DNA of 32,339 nt from Lachnospiraceae bacterium (GTDB lineage: Bacteria > Bacillota > Clostridia > Lachnospirales > Lachnospiraceae), in contig BLMC01000031.1 of the NCBI GenBank assembly GCA_011959805.1, positions 1-32,339 of the forward strand, in the 5' to 3' direction. Both the position numbers and the translations under genes were made by a program. Positions 24,101 to 32,339 of this stretch are shown here, piece by piece (position 1 is the stretch's first letter; every line of letters starts with the position of its first letter). Below the pieces are notes generated by a model, which was not told the DNA's origin, ran no database searches, and was given only the letters and a program-made list of their open reading frames with translations.

Positions 24101-25834
24101 ATGAAGAGAAAAAAACGGTTAAGTATAACAATAGTCATTTTAGTTCCGGTTTTTATTCTCGGGGCACTTGCAGTTTTCTCAAATATTGCAGCGATTAGTA
24201 ATTTGAAAAAAGTAAATATGACCGCAGTAACAATTACGGATGAGCATATGATTAATATTTCTCAGCTTAGTAATATTGAAAAAGAACTGCAAGAAATTCA
24301 TAAAAAAGCGCTTTCTCATATTATAGCGACAGATTTAGATACTCTGATTGCGACAGTAAACGAGGTGCGAGCAGAACAGGAAGTTTTAGATCAGCTGTTT
24401 GCGGAGTATAAGAGTAGTTTGCAGAAGGAAGATACTGCAGCATATAATAATATATTGTCTAATTATGAAACAATGAAATATGAGATTGCAAATTTAATGG
24501 CATTTAGCGGAAATGCAGAGAAGGAAAAGGCTTTTGTACTAGCAAATAGCACAATTAAACAGTGTAGTGATGAAATGCAACATCAGGTTGAGATTATGAT
24601 GGAGCGGGCACAGGAAAGCGCTACGCAGGCAAGCGAAGCCTTGACGGCAGAATACAATAGAGCAGTGTTCAAGAACACAATTATTGTTATATTGAGTGTG
24701 ATTGCACTGTTGATTACATTGTACAGTGTCTTTATTCTGATTATCAGGAAGCTGATTATTGTAAATCATGAGATTAATGATATTATAAATGGAATTGATC
24801 AAAGTCAAGGGGACTTGACAAAACGCATCGATATATTATCGAATGATGAAATTGCCGATTTAGGAAATGGAATCAATACGTTTATGAGTAAGCTGCAAAG
24901 CATTATGAAAATGATTATTGAAAATTCGAGGAAATTAGAAGAAGTTGTCAGTGAAGTGCAGCAGAGTGTAAGGACATCGAATGACAGTGCATCAGACTTA
25001 TCGGCAGTTACACAAGAACTTTCTGCTACTATGCAGGAGGTGGGGCATTCTGCTACAATTATTAATCAAAATGCGGATTCTGTGCGCATTGAGGTTGAGA
25101 TGATTGCGGATAAGTCTAACAGCATTAATGATTATTCTAAGAAGATGAAAGAAAATGCTGACAAGATGGAACTAGATGCAAAGATGAATATGCAGGAGAC
25201 GAGTACAAAAGTACAAGAGATTCTTGAGGTACTGAATCAGGCAATTGAAGACAGCAAGAGTGTGGAGCAAGTGAACGGTCTAACAAATGATATTTTGAAG
25301 ATTTCAAGTCAAACAAATCTCCTTGCGCTCAATGCCTCGATAGAGGCAGCGCGAGCAGGAGAGGCAGGAAAGGGATTTGCTGTTGTTGCAAATGAGATTA
25401 GACAGCTTGCATCTTCCAGCCGTCAGACAGCAAATCGCATTCAAGAAATTAACAGTGTAGTAATTAATGCAGTACATAATCTTGCAGGGCATTCCAACAA
25501 TCTTGTAGAGTATATGACAGATTCTATTTTGCCAGAATTTGAAAACTTTGTGAGTAGTGGTGAACAATACAGGGATAATGCTACTTATATAGAAGAAGTT
25601 ATGAATGAGTTTACAGCAAAGACAGACGATTTAAAACGCGCTGTTGATGAGATTGCCTCCTCGATTGATACAATCACAGATGCAATCGAAGAGGGAGCAA
25701 GAGGTGTTATCGGTGCGGCAGAAAGTACACAAGTTCTTGTTGGTGATATGGAGAACATTAGTAATAGAATGGATGAAAATCAACAGATTGCCGCAGCACT
25801 TCAAAGAGAGACAGATGTATTTAAAAACTTTTGA
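24101..25834 (+). CDS. Methyl-accepting chemotaxis protein
   Basis: This 577-residue chemoreceptor has an N-terminal membrane segment (about 7-30), an extracytoplasmic helical domain (about 31-190) like four-helix-bundle receptors, and a second membrane segment (about 193-215). A HAMP linker (about 216-270) ends near [14 protein letters not shown]. The long cytoplasmic signalling helix pair has the conserved hairpin tip [20 protein letters not shown] followed by [15 protein letters not shown], where CheA and CheW bind. AAGGAGGG precedes the start, which is 12 bp after the binding-protein gene, so the two are co-translated neighbours. The absence of transporter genes suggests the receptor senses the loaded lipoprotein. 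A perfect terminator follows. Confidence 0.95.
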   Translation: MKRKKRLSITIVILVPVFILGALAVFSNIAAISNLKKVNMTAVTITDEHMINISQLSNIEKELQEIHKKALSHIIATDLDTLIATVNEVRAEQEVLDQLFAEYKSSLQKEDTAAYNNILSNYETMKYEIANLMAFSGNAEKEKAFVLANSTIKQCSDEMQHQVEIMMERAQESATQASEALTAEYNRAVFKNTIIVILSVIALLITLYSVFILIIRKLIIVNHEINDIINGIDQSQGDLTKRIDILSNDEIADLGNGINTFMSKLQSIMKMIIENSRKLEEVVSEVQQSVRTSNDSASDLSAVTQELSATMQEVGHSATIINQNADSVRIEVEMIADKSNSINDYSKKMKENADKMELDAKMNMQETSTKVQEILEVLNQAIEDSKSVEQVNGLTNDILKISSQTNLLALNASIEAARAGEAGKGFAVVANEIRQLASSSRQTANRIQEINSVVINAVHNLAGHSNNLVEYMTDSILPEFENFVSSGEQYRDNATYIEEVMNEFTAKTDDLKRAVDEIASSIDTITDAIEEGARGVIGAAESTQVLVGDMENISNRMDENQQIAAALQRETDVFKNF

Positions 25835-25867
25835 TATATAAGAAATAAATATAGAAATAATAAGAAT

Positions 25868-25904
25868 AAAAGTTCGCCAGAAATTAGACTTTGGCGAACT
25901 TTTT
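25868..25904 (+). terminator. Rho-independent terminator of the SBP-MCP operon
   Basis: AAAAGTTCGCCA (25868-25879) and TGGCGAACTTTT (25892-25903) form a perfect 12-bp stem with a T-rich 3' end, 34 nt after the chemoreceptor stop. Confidence 0.9.
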
Positions 25905-26019
25905 CTGCACAACCTTGTACAGAAGAGATATGTCGTAAAAGCGAGATAGGGCATGTGACAAATTACTCGATTACCCAATAATTTTAGAATAACTTGGCAG
26001 GAAAGTGGGATAGAAAGAC

Positions 26020-26676
26020 ATGAAAAAGTGTATTATAATCGGTGCAGGAACATGTGATACACAGAAACTTTTAAAGCAGATAATAGTGCAGAAAGAGGAT
26101 TTGTGTATTGCGGCGGATGGCGGTTTTGACTATTTTCAACAGATTGGACTGATGCCAAATATAGTGCTGGGAGATATGGATTCTTTGAAAACACAAACAT
26201 TATGTGGTCCTTTTCAGGTAAAAAGGCTTCCCGCTGAAAAGGATGATACAGATATGCTTGCAGCAATCAAGGAAGGACTAGCTATGGGCTATAAACAGTT
26301 TGAGCTTTACGGGGCGCTTGGTGGACGATTGGATCATACTTTTGCTAATATCCAGTGTCTTTTATATCTGCTCAATCAAGGAGCAAAGGGAACAATCGTT
26401 GGGGATGATGTTATACTAACTTTGATAAAAGATACCAAAATAACGTTTTATACTGATTTTGCAAAAAAAGGAAGAAAAATTTCTGTTTTTGCTTTTGGCG
26501 GTGATGCGCATGGGGTTAGTGAGAGTGGTCTAAAATATCTGTTAAACCATGTGACAGTACGTCAGGAGTTTCCGATTGGTGTGAGTAATGAATTTATTGG
26601 CGAGACTGCGGAAATTGCAGTGCAATGTGGTATGCTTTTAATTTGTATAGAACAACAATGGGAGGAATTTATGTAA
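26020..26676 (+). CDS. thiN: Thiamine pyrophosphokinase
   Basis: ThiN makes thiamine diphosphate from thiamine and ATP, the salvage route to the active cofactor. The 218-residue length is typical. Visible family motifs are AADGG (residues 31-35), GDMDS (51-55), the acidic EKDDTDM (73-79) that binds metal and pyrophosphate, and YGALGGRLDHTFAN (97-110). In many Firmicutes thiN follows rsgA and rpe; here it stands after an MCP terminator and no TPP riboswitch is visible upstream. Its TAA stop shares a base with the ATG of the following membrane-protein gene (TAATG), so the two are coupled. The ribosome binding site is weak. Confidence 0.94.
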   Translation: MKKCIIIGAGTCDTQKLLKQIIVQKEDLCIAADGGFDYFQQIGLMPNIVLGDMDSLKTQTLCGPFQVKRLPAEKDDTDMLAAIKEGLAMGYKQFELYGALGGRLDHTFANIQCLLYLLNQGAKGTIVGDDVILTLIKDTKITFYTDFAKKGRKISVFAFGGDAHGVSESGLKYLLNHVTVRQEFPIGVSNEFIGETAEIAVQCGMLLICIEQQWEEFM

Positions 26677-27443
26677 TGTATACGTTTTCGACGTGGCTTT
26701 TCTTTTTTTATTTTTATTGTTTTCTGGGGTGGGTCTGGGAGACATGCTATGTGTCCGTATTGAAAGCAAAGTGGGTCAACAGAGGTTTTATGAGAGGACC
26801 ATTTCTTCCGATTTATGGTTCCGGTGCAATTGTTGTGTTGATTTTCACACTTCCATTTCGTACGAATATAGTATTAGTGTTTTTTGCAGGAATGATAAGC
26901 GCTACGATATTGGAGTATTTTACTGGTATGGCTATGGAAAAGTTGTTTCATGTGCGATATTGGGATTATAGTAATCAACGTTTTCATTTAAACGGGCATA
27001 TTTGTGTGACCTCTTCGTTGGCGTGGGGTGTTTTTTCTGTGATTTTGACATTGTATGGTCATATGATGGTAGAAAAATTTACATTGCGGCTCAATGGAAA
27101 TTTTGTGGAAGTAATTGTATTTTTGCTGACAGTTTATATTTCAATTGATATGGCGGAGAGTGTTCGCGAGGCGTTTAATCTTAAAGAAGTGCTTTTAAGC
27201 CTTGAGGAGAGTAGTGAGGAGTTTCGGAGAATACAAAAGCATTTTGAGGTTGCTTCTGCATTTTATGGAGGAGAAATCAAAGAACGTTCGGAGGCTGGAC
27301 TGCGAAAGATTAATTCTGCATTGAAGACGGGAAAGAAAGAATACAGACGCATAAATGCTCTTTTGAAGCGAAATCCACATGCAGTTTCCAAAATGCACAA
27401 GGAAGCGCTTTCGCAGTTTATAGAGTTCTCAGATGATGAGTAG
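26676..27443 (+). CDS. CmpB-like (putative ABC transporter permease) membrane protein
   Basis: This 255-residue protein looks like the small Firmicute family annotated as putative ABC transporter permease, CmpB type. The N-terminal part (about 1-160) has several membrane segments and the recognisable blocks FLGWVWETCYVS, VNRGFMRGPFLPIYGSGA and EYFTGMAMEKLFHVRYWDYS. The C-terminal 95 residues are charged, helical and cytoplasmic. Transport activity has not been shown for the family to my knowledge, so the name is only a label. GGAGG (26661-26665) supports the start at 26676, which overlaps the thiN stop by one base. A link to thiamine is possible from this coupling but not supported by motif. 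Confidence 0.8.
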   Translation: MYTFSTWLFFFYFYCFLGWVWETCYVSVLKAKWVNRGFMRGPFLPIYGSGAIVVLIFTLPFRTNIVLVFFAGMISATILEYFTGMAMEKLFHVRYWDYSNQRFHLNGHICVTSSLAWGVFSVILTLYGHMMVEKFTLRLNGNFVEVIVFLLTVYISIDMAESVREAFNLKEVLLSLEESSEEFRRIQKHFEVASAFYGGEIKERSEAGLRKINSALKTGKKEYRRINALLKRNPHAVSKMHKEALSQFIEFSDDE

Positions 27444-27708
27444 ACTGTGTGAAAATCTAAGGCGTTTTGGAGAGTGGAGTAGATTTTAATCTTTGACTAA
27501 GATAAACCTCTGGTAAGATTACAGGCGTGTGTGTTAGCAACAGTTCAAGAGTGCTTTATTTAAAAATATTTTCCTATGAAAATTCAAAAAATAGTCGCTT
27601 TTTTGCCAAATATTGGTTATACTGAAAGAGCGTTATAAGGATATCAAAAAGATGTCAAAAAAGTGTTATAGAAAAACATTAGGGAAGGAAGAGAGGAGGC
27701 GCGGATAC

Positions 27709-28437
27709 GTGCTAGAATTAAAGGATATATCCTATCACGTTGATGATGAGAATGGAAAGGATATATTAAATCATATTAATTTGAAAATAGAGGATCGGTT
27801 TACAGCAATTACTGGACCAAACGGGGGTGGTAAGTCGACTCTTGCAAAGATGATTGCTGGGATTATACAGCCAACGGAAGGGCAAATTTTCTTTGAAGGA
27901 CAGGATATTACCCATTTGTCTATTACAGAACGAGCAAATTTGGGCATTAGTTTTGCTTTTCAACAACCAGTTCGGTTTAAAGGAATCACAGTGCTTGATT
28001 TAATTCGGTTGGCGGCTGGAGACAAACTTAGCGTGGAAGGTGCATGTAAATATCTTTCGGAAGTTGGACTTTGTGCGCGGGATTATATTAACCGGGAAGT
28101 AAACGGAAGTTTATCTGGTGGAGAGTTGAAGCGAATAGAGATTGCAACAGTCATTGCTAGAGGTATGAAATTGTCTGTGTTTGATGAGCCAGAGGCTGGT
28201 ATTGACCTTTGGAGTTTTCAAAATTTAATCAAGGTATTTGAGAAGATGCATGACAAGACACAAGGAAAGATTGTAATTATTTCACATCAAGAACGTATTC
28301 TCGATATTGCAGATAAAATTGTGGTAATTGCAAATGGTGAGATACAGGATATAGGAACAAAGGAGGAGATATTGCCAGGATTGTTGAGTGGTAATCTTGA
28401 GTGTAGGCATAATGCAGGAGGGTGTATACATGGATGA
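27709..28437 (+). CDS. SufC-like ATPase of a minimal (SMS-type) iron-sulfur system
   Basis: SufC-type ATPases drive conformational changes in the SufB/SufD scaffold on which iron-sulfur clusters form. The 242-residue product has Walker A GPNGGGKST (36-44), Q-loop near FQQPVRF, ABC signature LSGGELKR (135-142), Walker B LSVFDEP (155-161) with the DEPEAGID sequence seen in the small SufC-like group, and the switch histidine in SHQER. The start is a GTG with GAGAGGAGG (27691-27699) upstream; an ATG at 27613 is in frame but unsupported and adds a non-homologous leader. The tail ECRHNAGGC contains two cysteines (C232, C239). The gene overlaps the scaffold gene by 8 bp. No sufS, sufU or sufE is present, so sulfur must come from elsewhere. 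Confidence 0.88.
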   Translation: MLELKDISYHVDDENGKDILNHINLKIEDRFTAITGPNGGGKSTLAKMIAGIIQPTEGQIFFEGQDITHLSITERANLGISFAFQQPVRFKGITVLDLIRLAAGDKLSVEGACKYLSEVGLCARDYINREVNGSLSGGELKRIEIATVIARGMKLSVFDEPEAGIDLWSFQNLIKVFEKMHDKTQGKIVIISHQERILDIADKIVVIANGEIQDIGTKEEILPGLLSGNLECRHNAGGCIHG

Positions 28438-29347
28438 GATTCAGAAGACATTATTAATGCAGGTGGCAGATTTGCACGAAGTTCCTACTGGAGCTTACAA
28501 TATTCGTTCCAACGGAGAATCAGCAGGGCGACATTCAACTGAGCACATCGAGATTATTCCAAAAGAGGATAAACCAGGAATTGATATCTTTATAAAGCCC
28601 GGAACGAAGAAGGAAAGTGTGCATATTCCTGTTTTGATGACACAGACAGGGCTTAAGGAGTTAGTGTACAATGATTTTCATATCGGTGCGGATTGTGATG
28701 TCACAATTGTGGCAGGATGCGGTATCCACAACAGTGGAGATCAGGCGAGCGAGCATAGCGGGATTCATTCCTTTTATGTTGGGAAAAATTCCAGAGTGCG
28801 ATACGTAGAAAAACACTATGGCTCTGGGGAAGGTACTGGCGAGCGGGTTATGAATCCAGAGACAATTGTAAATCTGGATGAGAATAGCTACATGGAAATG
28901 GACACTGTACAAATCAAAGGTGTGGATTCTACGGATAGGGTTACAAGAGCAAAACTTGGTAAGAGCGCACAACTTGTTATTAAGGAAAAGCTTATGACGC
29001 ATGGGAAACAGAAGGCAACCACTAATTTTTATGTAGATTTAGATGGAGAAGATTCAAGTACAAATGTGATTTCTCGTTCTGTGGCAAAGGACTTTTCGGA
29101 ACAGACATTTTATTCCCATATCAATGGAAATAACAAGTGTGCAGGGCATTCGGAGTGCGATGCAATTATAATGGACAATGCAGTTGTGCGTGCAATACCG
29201 GAGATTACGGCAAACAATATTGATGCGAGTTTGATTCATGAGGCAGCAATTGGAAAAATTGCGGGGGAACAACTGATTAAATTGATGACATTAGGACTTA
29301 CAGAAGCACAGGCGGAGGAGCAAATCGTAAATGGATTTTTGAAATAG
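28430..29347 (+). CDS. SufB/SufD-like scaffold protein of the minimal iron-sulfur system
   Basis: This 305-residue protein is a short SufB/SufD homologue, lacking the long N-terminal domain of SufB. It matches the partner in two-gene SMS (SufBC-like) systems known from archaea and anaerobic bacteria. The beta-helix core is suggested by stretches such as CDVTIVAGCGIHNSG (89-103) and SGIHSFYVGKNSRVRYVEKHYG. The C-terminal region has GHSECDAIIMD, the block AIPEITANNIDASLIHEAAIGKI and a final helical part, all of which are conserved in SufB/D. The histidine in SLIHEAA and the cysteine in HSECD are candidate cluster or sulfur ligands. AGGAGGG (28417-28423) precedes the start, which overlaps the ATPase gene. 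Together they probably form the cell's basal iron-sulfur assembly machine or one of several. Confidence 0.88.
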   Translation: MDEIQKTLLMQVADLHEVPTGAYNIRSNGESAGRHSTEHIEIIPKEDKPGIDIFIKPGTKKESVHIPVLMTQTGLKELVYNDFHIGADCDVTIVAGCGIHNSGDQASEHSGIHSFYVGKNSRVRYVEKHYGSGEGTGERVMNPETIVNLDENSYMEMDTVQIKGVDSTDRVTRAKLGKSAQLVIKEKLMTHGKQKATTNFYVDLDGEDSSTNVISRSVAKDFSEQTFYSHINGNNKCAGHSECDAIIMDNAVVRAIPEITANNIDASLIHEAAIGKIAGEQLIKLMTLGLTEAQAEEQIVNGFLK

Positions 29348-29454
29348 TTTACGATGCATTTTGACATATAGAAAATGGAATAGTTGCATTGTTCGTAGAA
29401 AGCTTGTTATTAACAGTGTAAGTTAGAAAAAACAAAGGAAAGAGAGGTATTTTT

Positions 29455-29997
29455 ATGGAGACAATCAAGTGTATCGAGACAAGGAGAAGTATCAGAAAAT
29501 TTAAGGAAAAGCAGGTGTCGCATGAGGTAATGCAGGAAATTGTGTCTTGCGCATCTTTTGCACCATCATGGAAAAACACACAGGTAACAAGGTACGTGAT
29601 CGTTGAAAATGCAGAGGTCAAGGCAAAAATTGCAGATGAGGCAACACTTGGCTTTACACATAACAGCCATATTATTAAGGGTTGTGCAGCGCTTGTGGTA
29701 GTCAACATGGTACATGGTAGAAGTGGTTTTGAGCGAGATGGTTCTTATACAACATCGAAAGAGGACCGCTGGGAAGTGTTCGATGCAGGTCTTGCGACAC
29801 AGACTTTTTGTCTTGCAGCGCATGATAAGGGAGTTGGCGCTGTTATTCTTGGTATTTTTGACGAGACCAAAGTGGCTGAAATTATTGGAATCGAGGAGGG
29901 GCAGAAGGTAGCAGCGCTTGTGGCGATAGGCTATGCGGACGAGGAACCAGCAGCACCAAAGAGAAAGAGCGTAGAAGATTTAGTAAAGTTTGTGTAG
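29455..29997 (+). CDS. Nitroreductase family protein
   Basis: Nitroreductase-family enzymes bind FMN and use NAD(P)H to reduce nitro compounds, quinones or other substrates. At 180 residues it is of the small type. It shows the FMN-binding N-terminus ETRRSIRKFKEKQVSHEVM, the segment CASFAPSWKNTQVTRYVIVEN, a central DAGLATQTFCLAAHDKGVGAVI, and a C-terminal LVAIGYADEEPAAPKRKSVEDLV typical of the family. AAAGAGAGG precedes the start. It lies 107 bp after the iron-sulfur pair and 18 bp before the Nudix gene, so it probably shares a transcript with the latter. The physiological substrate is unknown. Confidence 0.92.
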   Translation: METIKCIETRRSIRKFKEKQVSHEVMQEIVSCASFAPSWKNTQVTRYVIVENAEVKAKIADEATLGFTHNSHIIKGCAALVVVNMVHGRSGFERDGSYTTSKEDRWEVFDAGLATQTFCLAAHDKGVGAVILGIFDETKVAEIIGIEEGQKVAALVAIGYADEEPAAPKRKSVEDLVKFV

Positions 29998-30015
29998 TCG
30001 TGGAGAAAAAGTGTT

Positions 30016-30543
30016 ATGGCAGACAGAGAAGAAAATGAGTTGTGGGATTTATACACAAAGGACCGAGAAAAGACAGGAAAAGTACATCGGCGAGGAGACC
30101 CATTAAAGGAAGGGGAATATCATCTTGTAGTCCATATCTGCATTTTTAATAGCAAGAATGAGTTGCTGATACAGCAGAGACAGCCCTTTAAGAAGGGATG
30201 GCCAAATATGTGGGATTTAACAGCAGCAGGCTCTGCCTTACAAGGAGAAAGTAGCTGGCAGGCAGCAGAGCGAGAAGTCGCAGAAGAAATTGGACTAAAG
30301 ATTGACTTGTCTAATAAAAGACCAATTTTTAGTATTAATTTTATACATGGTTTTGATGATTATTATTTGCTAGAACAAGAGGTTGATATAGTATCACTTC
30401 ATTTGCAGGAAGAAGAAGTACAGGCAGTTCGATGGGTTAGCAAGGATGAAGTTCTTGCAATGCAGGCGCAGGGAATTATGATACCATACTGGTTTTTGGA
30501 TAAACTGTTTGAGATTAGAAATATGCAAGACGCACATGGCTAA
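30016..30543 (+). CDS. Nudix hydrolase (IPP-isomerase-like)
   Basis: This 175-residue protein carries a complete Nudix box: G-x5-E-x7-REVAEEIGL within GSALQGESSWQAAEREVAEEIGL (written here in pieces: GSALQGE, SSWQAAE, REVAEEIGL). The N-terminal sequence ENELWDLYTKDREKTGKVHRRGDPLKEGEYHLVVHICI and the block GWPNMWDLTAAGS are typical of the subgroup related to isopentenyl-diphosphate isomerase and YfcD. Such proteins hydrolyse nucleoside diphosphate derivatives or related pyrophosphates; the true substrate cannot be told. It lies just downstream of the nitroreductase gene and ends in a strong two-way terminator shared with the minus-strand methyltransferase. Confidence 0.92.
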   Translation: MADREENELWDLYTKDREKTGKVHRRGDPLKEGEYHLVVHICIFNSKNELLIQQRQPFKKGWPNMWDLTAAGSALQGESSWQAAEREVAEEIGLKIDLSNKRPIFSINFIHGFDDYYLLEQEVDIVSLHLQEEEVQAVRWVSKDEVLAMQAQGIMIPYWFLDKLFEIRNMQDAHG

Positions 30544-30584
30544 AAAATCAAGTAGGGAAGATAAACCTTCCCTACTTGATTTTT
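30544..30584. terminator. Bidirectional terminator between Nudix and methyltransferase genes
   Basis: A perfect 17-bp stem (30544-30560 with 30567-30583, loop ATAAAC) has A runs at its left and T runs at its right, so it can end transcription on both strands. The stop codon of the minus-strand methyltransferase lies inside the stem. Confidence 0.92.
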
Positions 30585-31450
30585 ATACCGCGCAGCACCA
30601 TTGTCAATGCTATGTTGGTATCCCATTGTTTAATCCCTTTATCATAAAGCGCAATGCGCTTGTCGTACCTTTGATTAATCTGTGTTTTCATCTGCTCAAT
30701 TTCTTCTATGCTTACAATATTAGGAGCAGTATGAGGAATCGAATTGACTGCATCAATTTCTGCCTGACGCTTAGTGTTTATCATGGAATATGCCAATTCT
30801 TTGGAATTTTGTGGGTTGTCCGGTGTTAGATTTACAAGTATATACGCTGTGGAAATTTGGCCAAAACCATATTTTTCCATAGCCAATGGCAGCTCACGTT
30901 CATTCATGGTATATTGTCCAACAGCGTATTTTTGCAACATTTCATGGTCAAAATGAGCAATTCGGTTCCATATTTCTTGCTCAAAGCAACTTTGTTCAGC
31001 GATACAGTCAGCAGTGACGTCAATTCCGCGGCGGGCAGACAATACTAGACAGATACCGCCCGGTTTTAATACACGAAGTTGTTCACCAAAGAATTTTGTA
31101 GGTTCAATGTGTTCTTGAACTGTGTTGGAAATGGTCACATCAAAAGAATTGTCTGCAAAGGGCAAAGCCGTTGCGTCCGCTTCTATAAAGGTGAGATGTG
31201 GTGCTTGCTGTATAGCAAATTTAATAAAAGCGGTATCTCTGTCTGTGCCAGTTACTTTAGCGTCAGGATACCAGTGGGCTAATGACTGAGTGAATGCGCC
31301 GGGACCACAACCAATTTCCAATATCTTAGCATTTTTGCCAATACGAAATGCATTTTTATATTGTTCTTGATATACATCAGAAAATCGAAGAGTTCGAGAA
31401 TAGTATAGTGTTCCAATATTCTGAATTGCATCTGACCAAATGGTATTCAT
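30572..31450 (-). CDS. Class I SAM-dependent methyltransferase
   Basis: The 292-residue product has a Rossmann-type methyltransferase core: motif I ILEIGCGPGAF (43-53), acidic GTDRD (68-72) that binds the SAM ribose, ADATALPFADNSFDVTISNTVQEH (about 91-114, UbiE-like motif), and the post-motif LRVLKPGG (125-132). The C-terminal 150 residues are less conserved and probably recognise the substrate, which is unknown. The start has AGGAG seven bases upstream. It follows the DUF362 gene by 22 bp on the same strand with no terminator, so the two are likely co-transcribed. Confidence 0.92.
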   Translation of the reverse strand: MNTIWSDAIQNIGTLYYSRTLRFSDVYQEQYKNAFRIGKNAKILEIGCGPGAFTQSLAHWYPDAKVTGTDRDTAFIKFAIQQAPHLTFIEADATALPFADNSFDVTISNTVQEHIEPTKFFGEQLRVLKPGGICLVLSARRGIDVTADCIAEQSCFEQEIWNRIAHFDHEMLQKYAVGQYTMNERELPLAMEKYGFGQISTAYILVNLTPDNPQNSKELAYSMINTKRQAEIDAVNSIPHTAPNIVSIEEIEQMKTQINQRYDKRIALYDKGIKQWDTNIALTMVLRGIKIK

Positions 31451-31472
31451 AGAATCTCCTAATAAAGCGTTT

Positions 31473-32339
31473 TTAATCTACTGTAATAAGCTCATATTCA
31501 CGGGAACCAAAGCCTAATGCAACGGCGGCTTCAATCGTATGAACACCATTTTTGGATTCAATACGCGCAAGGAGATGGTCTCTGCCCGGGTCATCGGAGG
31601 CATAGACCAGATCAAGACATGCTTGGTCAATTGCAATCGGATCGAGAGAAGCCAATATGCCAATATCAGCCATACAAGGATCTTCAGCGACAGCGCAGCA
31701 ATCACAGTCCACAGACATATTTTTCATAACATTGATGTAGACAATATTTCCTTTGAAGTAATCAACAATGCTCGATGCAGCATCGGCCATAGACTCCAAA
31801 AAGGAATCATGATCGGAACCCCAGAAATTATTAAAATCACCCACGCCATGAATATACGCTTTACCAGCCGAAGAAGCAATGCCAATAGAAAGCTGCTTGA
31901 TTGCTCCACCGTATCCACCCATTGGATGCCCTTTAAAGTGAGAGAGCACCAACAAGGAGTCATAATTGACAAGCGTTTTTCCTACAAAGTTCTTTTTGAT
32001 TTTTAGACCGTTTGGAATTGCAAGTTCTAGGTCGTCTCCTTCTGCGTCCATCAAGTCAACATCAAAATATTTGCTCCAGCCATGTTCGTGTAGCGTTTTC
32101 ATGTGTTTTGCAGTGGTATTGCGGCTTCCGTCATATGCAGTATTGCACTCCACAACAGTGCCTCCTACAGAGTCAATAATCGGTTTCCAAAAATCAGGCT
32201 TTAGAAAATTCTGGTTGCCGACTTCACCAGAGTGAACTTTAATTGCAACTTTGCCCTCGAGGGTTTTGCCTGTCAATTGATATAGTTCCAGAACTTTTTC
32301 GGGAGTGATGGTCTTAGAAAAATAAACTTTTGATTTCAT
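31473..32339 (-). CDS. DUF362 domain protein
   Basis: DUF362 proteins occur in anaerobes and are often iron-sulfur-associated, but their function is not established. The 288-residue product has the usual N-terminus (VYFSKTITPEKVLELYQ), GKVAIKVHSGEVGNQNFLKP, a VECNTAYDG segment, the conserved SHFKGHPMGGYGGAIKQLSIG, and a cysteine-rich stretch DCDCCAVAEDPCM that could hold a metal or cluster. The C-terminal block ASLDPIAIDQACLDLVY is also typical. The ATG is the very last codon of the window (32337-32339), so the gene appears complete but its promoter and ribosome binding site are not visible. It leads a minus-strand pair with the methyltransferase. Confidence 0.88.
   Translation of the reverse strand: MKSKVYFSKTITPEKVLELYQLTGKTLEGKVAIKVHSGEVGNQNFLKPDFWKPIIDSVGGTVVECNTAYDGSRNTTAKHMKTLHEHGWSKYFDVDLMDAEGDDLELAIPNGLKIKKNFVGKTLVNYDSLLVLSHFKGHPMGGYGGAIKQLSIGIASSAGKAYIHGVGDFNNFWGSDHDSFLESMADAASSIVDYFKGNIVYINVMKNMSVDCDCCAVAEDPCMADIGILASLDPIAIDQACLDLVYASDDPGRDHLLARIESKNGVHTIEAAVALGFGSREYELITVD

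Noticed and set aside
25905-26019. TPP riboswitch before thiN
   Set aside because: The 115-bp gap lacks the conserved TPP-binding segments and is too short for the element plus an expression platform.
29361-29366. Perfect TTGACA before the nitroreductase gene
   Set aside because: No acceptable -10 box is found 16-18 nt downstream.

Overview
The window looks like a chromosomal segment of a motile, low-GC anaerobic Firmicute, most likely of the family Lachnospiraceae. The reasons are the AT-rich codon use, strong AGGAGG-type ribosome binding sites, the secG-rnr-smpB order typical of Firmicutes, a DUF6033 protein (a family I know mainly from Lachnospiraceae), a two-gene Suf-like iron-sulfur system, and two sites that resemble sigma-D (flagellar) promoters. 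The species cannot be told from the sequence alone. I see no insertion sequence, prophage, CRISPR array, tRNA or rRNA.

Layout. (1) 1-6.7 kb, housekeeping: queA (queuosine), a GH127 beta-L-arabinofuranosidase, then secG, rnr and smpB. (2) 6.9-7.8 kb, minus strand: an orphan CbiE/CbiT-like protein with a shortened SAM-binding loop. (3) 8.1-11.7 kb: two consecutive small-plus-large subunit pairs of the aconitase/isopropylmalate-isomerase family, probably one four-gene operon, with no leuA or leuB in view. (4) 11.9-14.6 kb: a phage-like AAA+ ATPase, a convergent low-molecular-weight tyrosine phosphatase, an AT-rich gene-free stretch of 476 bp with helically phased repeats, and a NADAR-family ADP-ribosylglycohydrolase of the DarT1-associated type with no toxin beside it.

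(5) 14.7-19.4 kb: a probable sigma-D-driven three-gene operon (acidic unknown protein, Cys-containing unknown protein, DUF6033), a flotillin, then a second probable sigma-D gene whose product resembles only the C-terminal part of the flagellar cap protein FliD, fused to a Tyr/Asn/Gly-rich tail. (6) 19.5-25.8 kb, signalling: a 7TM GGDEF diguanylate cyclase (minus), a phenylacetate-CoA-ligase-like protein that has lost its nucleotide P-loop, and a lipoprotein solute-binding protein placed directly before a methyl-accepting chemotaxis protein with no transporter genes. (7) 26.0-32.3 kb: thiN, a CmpB-like membrane protein, a SufC/SufB-like minimal iron-sulfur pair (SMS type), a nitroreductase, a Nudix hydrolase, and on the minus strand a SAM methyltransferase and a DUF362 protein that reaches the window edge.

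The most interesting material is the middle third. It mixes motility-linked genes of unknown function, an orphan NADAR antitoxin-like protein, a probable pseudo-ligase and a compact SBP-MCP sensor unit. The other strong curiosity is the duplicated isomerase operon. Identifications rest on reading motifs and recalling families; no database search was possible.
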